Positions 15,322-20,298 of a stretch of 20,298 bases of DNA are shown piece after piece. Made by a program: the position numbers and the translations under genes. Source of the DNA: an uncultured Holophagaceae bacterium (GTDB lineage: Bacteria > Acidobacteriota > Holophagae > Holophagales > Holophagaceae); assembly GCA_903927605.1 (NCBI GenBank), contig CAIYNT010000143.1:1-20298 (forward strand), in the 5' to 3' direction. The notes beneath the pieces were generated by a model. That model was not told where the DNA came from. It saw only the letters and a program-made list of their open reading frames with translations, and searched no databases. Numbering within the stretch: position 1 is the first letter of the stretch; the number at the start of each line of letters is the position of its first letter.

Positions 15322-16098
15322 GTGCAGGCGCAGTTCAGCGAAGATGTGGTGCTCGACAGCCGCCGGGCCTTGTGGCTGCCCCGGCAGAAGACACTGGTGC
15401 TGTCGGATCTCTTCTTCGGCCTGGGCGCGGCCCGGCGGCGCAGGCCCGATCCCATGCCCGCCACGGCGCACCTGGAAATCTGGGAACGGGTCTTCAGTCT
15501 CATGGATGACTACGCCCCGGAGCAGGTGGCCCTGCTGGGGGACCTCAAGCCCAGCCAGGGGAATGTGGAAGGCGATGAGGCCGAGGAACTGCGCACCATC
15601 TTCCGCAAACTGAAGACCGGTGGCCGCACCGTGATCCAAGTGGTGGGCCATCCCGAGCGCAGCAGTGGCCCCGCCCTGGAGGGCACGGGCATCCAGCCCG
15701 TAGAGCAGCTCCACGTGGGCCCTTTCACCTTGATGCATCGTCGGCGGATCTTCGTCTATCCCCGCCACGATCCAGCCCACGGCTTCTGGATCAACGGCGG
15801 TGTGCACCCCCTCTTCGCCGTCCCCTGCCTGGACCCCACGGGTGCGCCGGACTGGCTCAGGCTGCCGGCCTTCCTCTACACGGGCTACGCCCTGGTGATG
15901 CCGCCCTTCGTCAGCTACGCCCAGGGTTTCGAGGTCATCCAGCCCGAGCGGCTGCCCCGCCAGGCCCGGGCCTGGACCTTGCTGGCCGATCGGTTGAGTC
16001 CTCTGGTTCTGACCGAGCTTCCGCCCACGCCCGAGCACCTCCGCACGCTCACCCGCCCCGCCCGCAAGGGCAAGGAAATGGGCAAGTCCAAGGAATAA
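15322..16098 (+). CDS. PdeM-like metallophosphoesterase homologue with degraded metal motifs
   Basis: 258 aa from the GTG at 15322, chosen because GGAGG (15312-15316) precedes it by 5 bases; the open frame extends much further upstream only as non-coding antisense of the permease gene. The layout follows the PdeM-type calcineurin-like phosphoesterases: RALWLPRQKTLVLSDLFFG, then VALLGDLKPSQGN, then VIQVVGHPE, then FWINGGVHPLF. Compared with the canonical motifs, DLH has become DLF (D29, F31), GD is kept (G73-D74), GNHD has become GHPE (109-112) and GHxH has become GGVH (H162). Most metal ligands are lost, so phosphoesterase activity is doubtful. No ligase or Lhr helicase gene, the usual PdeM neighbours, is in the window. 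The C-terminus is basic (ARKGKEMGKSKE). Confidence 0.72.
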   Translation: MQAQFSEDVVLDSRRALWLPRQKTLVLSDLFFGLGAARRRRPDPMPATAHLEIWERVFSLMDDYAPEQVALLGDLKPSQGNVEGDEAEELRTIFRKLKTGGRTVIQVVGHPERSSGPALEGTGIQPVEQLHVGPFTLMHRRRIFVYPRHDPAHGFWINGGVHPLFAVPCLDPTGAPDWLRLPAFLYTGYALVMPPFVSYAQGFEVIQPERLPRQARAWTLLADRLSPLVLTELPPTPEHLRTLTRPARKGKEMGKSKE

Positions 16099-16104
16099 TC
16101 CGTT

Positions 16105-16587
16105 CTATTTCTTCTTGGCCCTGGATATCGGCAGACCGCCGTGAAGGGCGCGACCATCATCCAGCGTGAGATCCCAGCCCAGGCGATCTCCCTTCTTCAG
16201 GCCCAGGCGCTTGAAGGTTCCCACCGAGAACTCGATGAAGTGGCGCGCTGGAATGGTGCCGCCGTAGGTGGGGCAGTCATCCCCCCGCATGGGGCTGCAG
16301 GGCGGCACATGCTCTGCGGTTTCCACCACCCGTCCCTCCGCATCGATCCAGGCCACATCCAGGGCGATGAGGCAGTTCTTCATCCAGATGCCGTGATAGC
16401 CTTCTTCGCCGTAGACGAAGAACATGCAACGGTCCTTCGCCAAGCTCTGCCGGTACATCAGCCCCTTGGCCTTCTCGGGCTCCGTGGCCGCCACCTCGGC
16501 CAGGAAGGACGTCTGCTTGAAGGCAACGGTGCCCGCGCCTCCCGCCAGCAGGGGAAGGGCAAGCAAGGCGGCGAACAGCATGCGCAT
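16105..16587 (-). CDS. Secreted DUF192 protein
   Basis: 160 aa from the ATG at 16587, which has AAGGAG (plus-strand 16593-16598) five bases upstream. The N-terminus is a classic signal peptide (MRMLFAALLALPLLAGGAG). The rest is a complete DUF192 domain: FLAEVAATEPEKAKGLMYRQ, CMFFVYGEEGYHGIWMKNC, IALDVAWIDAEGRVVETAE and an ARHFIEFSVGTFKRLGLKKGD end. The family is a small beta fold of unknown function, often exported. Three additional cysteines (PPCSPMRGDDCPTY and WMKNC) could form a disulfide in the periplasm. It lies downstream of thyX on the same strand with an 89-base gap that contains a hairpin against the ribosome site. It converges on the PdeM-like gene with 6 bases between stops. Confidence 0.92.
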   Translation of the reverse strand: MRMLFAALLALPLLAGGAGTVAFKQTSFLAEVAATEPEKAKGLMYRQSLAKDRCMFFVYGEEGYHGIWMKNCLIALDVAWIDAEGRVVETAEHVPPCSPMRGDDCPTYGGTIPARHFIEFSVGTFKRLGLKKGDRLGWDLTLDDGRALHGGLPISRAKKK

Positions 16588-16592
16588 GGCAA

Positions 16593-16624
16593 CTCCTTGG
16601 ACACCATTATCCAATGAAGTGTCC
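16593..16624 (-). promoter_or_regulatory. Hairpin abutting the ribosome-binding site of the DUF192 gene
   Basis: On the minus strand, GGACAC-TT-CATT-GGAT-AATG-GTGTCC (plus-strand 16599-16624) forms a 10-bp stem with a 4-base loop and a 2-base bulge. It is followed with no gap by AAGGAG (16593-16598), the ribosome site for the ATG at 16587. It could control translation or protect the mRNA end. A thyX terminator is less likely because no U-tract follows. Confidence 0.45.
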
Positions 16625-16676
16625 GCAAGCCCATCAAAGATCCCGGCTCGGATTGGCCTTTTGACCAGGTTGAGTG

Positions 16677-17357
16677 TCACCGGGGGCTGGCAGCCAGCAG
16701 GGCCTTCAGCCCCACGGGGAAAATGGGCTCCACCACGGACCGCACGGCGGCGGCGTATTGCTGGATCTCCCACTGGGCGTGACCATCGCTGCGCAGGCGG
16801 ATGAAGTGGGCCACGGCCTGGAGGCTGACGGTCCAGTACACTTCGGAGTAGAGCGCCAGCGGCAGCACGCAGCGGGCCTGTTCCCGGCAGACCCCCAGGG
16901 TCAGCAGCTCTTTGTAGTGGGCCACTGAACCCCGGCAGCTCTCCAGGTAGCCTGCAAGGGCTCTGGTCCGGTTCGCCTCGGCGATCTCACCCTCGCTGCC
17001 CTGCTTGTTCACTTTGGCCTGCTGGCGGAAGGCGGCGGGCACGAAGAACTCGTCTTCGGGGAACTCCACATATCTTCCCGAAATCTCATTGAACTCCGAG
17101 CCGATGCGGTGCTTCATCCACTGCCGGAACACGAAGATGGGCGCCTTCACGTGCAGGGTGAGGGCCGTGTGGCGGAAGGGCGAGGTGTGCTCATGCTCGG
17201 CCAGATAGGCCACGAGCTTGGCGTCACCCTCCTCGAAGGCGTCCTTCTTCTTCCCGAAGGACACTCGCGCCGCGTTCACCACGGACAGATCCGTGCCCAT
17301 GTGGTCGATCAGATGCACAAAGCCCTTGTCCAGCACTTTGATTTCAGGATTCGACAT
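16677..17357 (-). CDS. thyX: Flavin-dependent thymidylate synthase
   Basis: Makes dTMP from dUMP with FAD, NADPH and methylenetetrahydrofolate, independently of ThyA-type chemistry. The product is 226 aa from the ATG at 17357 (GGAG ribosome site 8 bases upstream), the usual length; a longer in-frame extension is antisense of the transaldolase gene. Family blocks are [62 protein letters not shown] and [20 protein letters not shown]. The signature region reads KHR (82-84), then eight residues, then Ser93, where the usual motif is RHR-x7-S. This is a Lys substitution plus one extra residue; the flanking blocks are intact, so I expect it to be functional. It diverges from the transaldolase gene across 79 bases. 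Confidence 0.95.
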   Translation of the reverse strand: MSNPEIKVLDKGFVHLIDHMGTDLSVVNAARVSFGKKKDAFEEGDAKLVAYLAEHEHTSPFRHTALTLHVKAPIFVFRQWMKHRIGSEFNEISGRYVEFPEDEFFVPAAFRQQAKVNKQGSEGEIAEANRTRALAGYLESCRGSVAHYKELLTLGVCREQARCVLPLALYSEVYWTVSLQAVAHFIRLRSDGHAQWEIQQYAAAVRSVVEPIFPVGLKALLAASPR

Positions 17358-17404
17358 GACCAACTCCGGGCTTTCAGCATCCCGCGCCGCCTGGGAGAAT
17401 GGAA

Positions 17405-17426
17405 GGGTCCGGCGCATGCCGGACCC
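17405..17426 (+). promoter_or_regulatory. Perfect 9-bp inverted repeat abutting the transaldolase ribosome site
   Basis: GGGTCCGGC (17405-17413) and GCCGGACCC (17418-17426) are exact reverse complements around a GCAT loop. The ribosome site GGAG (17427-17430) follows at once, then ATG at 17437. It lies in the 79-base region between thyX and the transaldolase gene. It could be an mRNA hairpin affecting translation or a dyad operator for divergent transcription; the sequence alone does not separate these. Confidence 0.5.
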
Positions 17427-17436
17427 GGAGACGACC

Positions 17437-18084
17437 ATGAAGTTTTTTATCGATACCGCCAATATTGATGAAATCAAGCGTATCAATGCCCTGGGCGTGC
17501 TGGATGGAGTGACCACCAACCCGAGCCTCATCGCCAAGGAGACGGGCAAGCCTTTCGAGGCCATCATCGCGGAGATCTGCGCCATCGTGGACGGCCCCAT
17601 CAGCGCCGAGGTCATCGGCCTGGAGGCTCCGGGCATGATCGAGGAAGGCCGCCGCCTCTCGAAGATCCACAAGAACGTGGTGGTGAAGGTGCCCCTCATC
17701 GCCGAGGGCCTGAAGGCCTGCAAGGCCCTGTCGGCCGAAGGCATCCACACCAACGTCACCCTCTGCTTCAGCGCCACCCAGGCCCTCATGGCCGCCAAGG
17801 CCGGCGCCACCTACGTGAGCCCCTTCGTGGGCCGGCTGGATGACATCAACCTCGACGGCATGGAGCTGATCCGGGAGATCTGTGCCATCTACGAGAACTA
17901 CGGCTTCGGGACCCAGGTGCTGGCCGCCAGCATCCGCCAGCCCCGCCACGTCACGGACGCCGCCCTGGCGGGTGCCCACGTGGCAACGATCCCCACCAAG
18001 GTCTTCGACCAGATGCTGAAGCACCCCCTCACAGACAAGGGTGTGGAAGGGTTCTTGGCCGATTGGAAGAAGAGCGGGAGGTAG
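17437..18084 (+). CDS. Small transaldolase / fructose-6-phosphate aldolase family (TalC-like)
   Basis: 215 aa, the length of the short TalC/MipB/FSA class, a cytoplasmic TIM-barrel class I aldolase of the pentose-phosphate pathway. Diagnostic blocks are [41 protein letters not shown] with the Schiff-base Lys84, [33 protein letters not shown], and [23 protein letters not shown]. All active-site blocks are intact. The family splits into true transaldolases and fructose-6-phosphate aldolases; I favour transaldolase from the overall pattern but cannot settle it by eye. The ATG at 17437 is set by GGAG at 17427-17430 and the family N-terminus. A perfect inverted repeat sits directly before the ribosome site. 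Confidence 0.93.
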   Translation: MKFFIDTANIDEIKRINALGVLDGVTTNPSLIAKETGKPFEAIIAEICAIVDGPISAEVIGLEAPGMIEEGRRLSKIHKNVVVKVPLIAEGLKACKALSAEGIHTNVTLCFSATQALMAAKAGATYVSPFVGRLDDINLDGMELIREICAIYENYGFGTQVLAASIRQPRHVTDAALAGAHVATIPTKVFDQMLKHPLTDKGVEGFLADWKKSGR

Positions 18085-18143
18085 CCGATGGTCGGGTCGG
18101 CGCGATGGGGGCCCCGGCACGAGGCGTACCGGAAGGGTGGACG

Positions 18144-18620
18144 ATGATGCGCCCTGGCCTACTGGTCGCCGCTGCCGTCCTGGCGCTCGGCGCCGTTGCG
18201 CTGTCCGCCCAGGCCCCACCTGCTCCAGCGGTGGCCTCGACCGTCGCCTTGCATCCGGATTGCATCTTCTGCAGGATCGTGGCGGGCACCGCCCCTTCCC
18301 GGAAGGTCTACGAGGATCAGTACGTGCTGGCCTTCTGGGACATCCGCCCCCGGGCCAAGGTGCACCTCCTGGTGATCCCCAAGCAGCACGTGGCCAGCCT
18401 GAAGGAACTGGACGAGCTGCCCGTGGAGACCCGCGCCGCCCTGCTCAGCGCCTGCGTCAAGGTGGCCAGGGACCAGGGCATCCTGGATCAGGGATTCCGC
18501 GTCATCGCCAACTCCGGCAAGGACGCCAGCCAGAGTGTCTTCCACCTCCACTTCCACGTGGTGGGCGGAGAGAGGCTGCGCGAGGATGCCATCACCCAGG
18601 ACCCGGCCACCCAACCCTGA
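18144..18620 (+). CDS. HIT-family protein with an N-terminal signal peptide
   Basis: 158 aa from the ATG at 18144, preceded by a GGAAGGGTGG ribosome stretch (18131-18140). The N-terminus looks like a cleavable signal peptide: MMRP, a hydrophobic core (LLVAAAVLALGAVAL) and SAQA before PPAP. The HIT domain follows: CIFC (C40, C43) as in zinc-type HINT proteins, YEDQYVLAFWDIRPRAKVHL, VIPKQHVASL, FRVIANSGKDASQSVFHLHF and the triad H134-x-H136-x-H138-VV, with H136 as the expected nucleotidyl-accepting residue. HIT enzymes hydrolyse or transfer nucleotide phosphoramidates or nucleotidyl groups, normally in the cytoplasm. In-frame ATGs at 18063 and 18105 have poorer context, and 18063 overlaps the transaldolase gene. 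It starts 59 bases after the transaldolase stop. Confidence 0.9.
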   Translation: MMRPGLLVAAAVLALGAVALSAQAPPAPAVASTVALHPDCIFCRIVAGTAPSRKVYEDQYVLAFWDIRPRAKVHLLVIPKQHVASLKELDELPVETRAALLSACVKVARDQGILDQGFRVIANSGKDASQSVFHLHFHVVGGERLREDAITQDPATQP

Positions 18621-18627
18621 CGGTTGG
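18611..18627 (+). terminator. Possible weak terminator hairpin at the HIT gene end
   Basis: CCAACC (18611-18616) and GGTTGG (18622-18627) form a perfect 6-bp stem with a 5-base loop that spans the HIT stop codon. No T-run follows, so intrinsic termination would be weak at best. The next 111 bases up to the aspartase start are non-coding and presumably hold its promoter, but I see no convincing -35/-10 pair there. Confidence 0.25.
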
Positions 18628-18738
18628 TCCTATACGATCCGTCAAAGGGATGGCTCCAGGTCCCCATTCGTGACCTGTCCATAAAACGTTGCCGGATAGC
18701 ATGACGGCGGGCTGATCCTTGGCCTTGGGGTACCTCCT

Positions 18739-20298
18739 ATGGATGCGATCACGACTGTTCTCCGCCGCTGCGAGATCTTCTCCGGGCTCTCGGATGCTGA
18801 CCTGGGCCTCATCGCCAAGGCCACCCTTCGCCGGGAAGTGCCCGCCGGGGCCACCCTCTTCCGCCAGGGAGAGGCCAGGGTTGGGGCCACGGTCATCGCC
18901 GAGGGCCGCGTGGAGATCACCCGCGACAACGGCGACGGACCCGAGCCCGTGGTAATCCTGGGCCCAGGCGATGTAGCCGGTGAACAGTCCTTTCTCGCCG
19001 TCAGCACCCATACGGCCACCGGCATTGCCCTTACTCCTGCTGTGCTCCTGGACCTGGACCGCGAGGCTGTGCTGGGCAGCCTCGCTCAGGATGGTGCCGC
19101 CGCCATCGCGGTGCTCAGCAAGATCGCCAACGTGCTCCACAAACGGATCCTCTACTCGGCCACCCCCCGCACCGGGCGCGAGCAGGCCTACGCCAGCGGG
19201 CGCACTCGGCGCGAGTCGGACCTCATCGGCCCCCTGGACGTACCCGAGGACGCTCTCTTTGGCGTGCAGACCCTGCGGGCCGTCCACAACTTCCCCATCA
19301 CCGGCACACCCACCAGCCACTTCCCGGCGATGATCCGCGCCCTCGCCATGGTCAAGCAGGGCGCCGCGCGCGCCAATGTGAGGCTGGGTCTGTTGGACCC
19401 CGCCATCGCGGAGGCCATCGATCGCGCCTCCCAGGAGATCATCGACGGCCATTGGCACGGTCACTTCCCCACGGATATGGTGCAGGGCGGCGCGGGGACT
19501 TCCACCAACATGAACGCCAACGAGGTCATCGCCAACCGCGCCCTGGAACTGCTGGGTCACAAGCGCGGCGAGTACAGCTACTGCCATCCGAACGACCATG
19601 TGAACCTGGGCCAGAGCACCAATGACGTCTATCCGACGGCCCTGCGCCTCACCACGATCTTCATGCTGAAGAGCCTGTTGGATGCCATGGAACGCCTGAA
19701 AGCCGCCCTGCATGCCAAAGGCCGTGAATTCTCGGACGTCATCAAGATGGGCCGCACCCAACTGCAGGATGCCGTGCCCATGACCCTGGGCCAGGAGTTC
19801 GAAGCCTACGCCGTCACCACCGGCGAGGACATTGCCCGCCTGCGGGAAACCGCCCGCCTCTTCCTGGAGGTGAACATGGGGGGCACGGCCATCGGCACGG
19901 GCATCTGCGCCGATCCGCGCTATCCCGCAGTCGTGGTGGAGGAGCTGCGCAAGGTGACGGGTCTGGACATCGTCCTCGCCGAGAATTTGGTGGAGGCCAC
20001 ACCGGACACCGGCGCCTTCGTCATGTTCTCCGGCGTGGTGAAGCGGGCCGCCGTGAAGCTGAGCAAGCTCTGCAACGACCTGCGCCTGCTCAGCAGCGGC
20101 CCCCGCTGCGGCTTCGGCGAGCTGAACCTGCCCCCCATGCAGCCCGGCAGCAGCATCATGCCCGGCAAGGTGAACCCGGTGATCCCCGAGGTGGTGAACC
20201 AGGTGGCCTTCTCGGTCATCGGCAACGACCTCACCATCACCCTGGCCGCCGAGGCGGGCCAGCTCCAGCTCAACGTGATGGAGCCCATCCTGGCCTAC
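18739..20298 (+). CDS. aspA: Aspartate ammonia-lyase with N-terminal cyclic-nucleotide-binding-type domain (3' truncated by window edge)
   Basis: Open for 520 codons to the right edge. Residues about 1-120 read as a cNMP-binding fold: CEIFSGLSDADLGLIAKATL, AGATLFRQGE, IAEGRVEITR, ILGPGDVAGEQSFLAV. A helical linker leads to the lyase from about residue 156: TRRESDLIGPLDVPEDALFG, GGAGTSTNMNANEVIANRAL, HPNDHVNLGQSTNDVYPTAL, KMGRTQLQDAVPMTLGQEF, and the catalytic loop GSSIMPGKVNPVIPE with S471 the likely catalytic Ser. Aspartase converts L-aspartate to fumarate and ammonia; the HPNDHVN, GQSTND and GSSIMPGKVNP blocks fit aspartase/fumarase, and the sequence reads closer to aspartase. In the sensor domain the expected ligand-binding Arg (PRxA-type motif) is replaced around H91-T92. 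The ATG at 18739 has only a weak ribosome site (GGGG, 18727-18730). The last roughly 80 residues are outside the window. Confidence 0.92.
   Translation, partial: MDAITTVLRRCEIFSGLSDADLGLIAKATLRREVPAGATLFRQGEARVGATVIAEGRVEITRDNGDGPEPVVILGPGDVAGEQSFLAVSTHTATGIALTPAVLLDLDREAVLGSLAQDGAAAIAVLSKIANVLHKRILYSATPRTGREQAYASGRTRRESDLIGPLDVPEDALFGVQTLRAVHNFPITGTPTSHFPAMIRALAMVKQGAARANVRLGLLDPAIAEAIDRASQEIIDGHWHGHFPTDMVQGGAGTSTNMNANEVIANRALELLGHKRGEYSYCHPNDHVNLGQSTNDVYPTALRLTTIFMLKSLLDAMERLKAALHAKGREFSDVIKMGRTQLQDAVPMTLGQEFEAYAVTTGEDIARLRETARLFLEVNMGGTAIGTGICADPRYPAVVVEELRKVTGLDIVLAENLVEATPDTGAFVMFSGVVKRAAVKLSKLCNDLRLLSSGPRCGFGELNLPPMQPGSSIMPGKVNPVIPEVVNQVAFSVIGNDLTITLAAEAGQLQLNVMEPILAY

Noticed and set aside
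17358..17810. An N-terminal extension of thyX reaching 17810 on the minus strand.
   Set aside because: The extension is antisense to the transaldolase gene and lacks ThyX homology; the ATG at 17357 gives the normal length with a ribosome site.
18106..18116. G/C-only palindrome (GGGGCCCC) between the transaldolase and HIT genes, considered as a terminator.
   Set aside because: There is no loop to form a hairpin and no T-run follows.
18671..18700. TGACCT with GATAGC as a possible promoter for the aspartase fusion.
   Set aside because: Both boxes are weak matches and comparable pairs occur by chance; no operator-like palindrome supports it.
18592..19761. A 389-codon open frame on the minus strand across the aspartase fusion.
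   Set aside because: It is antisense to strongly conserved aspartase blocks. Its composition is that of a high-GC shadow frame.

Overview
The window looks like a chromosomal segment of a high-GC, Gram-negative-type bacterium. The gene set fits Acidobacteriota, and a Holophagae/Geothrix-like genome is my best guess. The grounds are a eukaryote-type Ser/Thr kinase, the DUF1800 + DUF1501 export pair, ThyX instead of ThyA, an MsbA-type transporter and many lipoproteins or secreted proteins. This is inferred from gene content only; there is no rRNA or other taxonomic marker. I see no tRNA, rRNA, CRISPR array, insertion sequence or phage gene, and coding density is very high, with no gene-free stretch over 300 bases.

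Layout. (1) Positions 1-4421, + strand: the C-terminal part of a membrane Ser/Thr protein kinase, RNase III (rnc), a divergent HisA-like TIM barrel that probably starts at a TTG, and a large helical-repeat protein of unknown function. (2) 4470-7565, + strand: a tightly coupled operon of lipoprotein, ECF sigma factor, single-pass membrane protein (probable anti-sigma factor) and TPR/HEAT protein. Each junction is a 4-base ATGA stop/start overlap. (3) 7592-10481, + strand: an MsbA-like ABC exporter followed by queA (queuosine synthesis). A small DUF4870-like membrane protein converges on queA and overlaps its end by 6 bases. (4) 10973-14467, + strand: a three-gene export module of cytochrome-c-like lipoprotein, DUF1800 protein and DUF1501 Tat-lipoprotein. 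All three lie in one reading frame, separated only by single stop codons. (5) 14475-16098: a TauE/SafE-type permease (- strand) diverging from a PdeM-like metallophosphoesterase homologue whose metal-binding motifs are mostly lost. (6) 16105-17357, - strand: a secreted DUF192 protein and thyX. (7) 17437-20298, + strand: a small transaldolase, a HIT-family protein with an apparent signal peptide, and, running off the right edge, a cyclic-nucleotide-binding-type domain fused to aspartate ammonia-lyase.

The points most worth following are the sensor-domain/aspartase fusion, the apparently exported HIT protein, two homologues with degraded catalytic motifs (HisA-like and PdeM-like), the sigma/anti-sigma operon led by a lipoprotein, and three inverted repeats that abut or include ribosome-binding sites (upstream of the cytochrome-like lipoprotein, the DUF192 gene and the transaldolase gene). 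Long open frames antisense to real genes are common here and are best explained by the high GC content.
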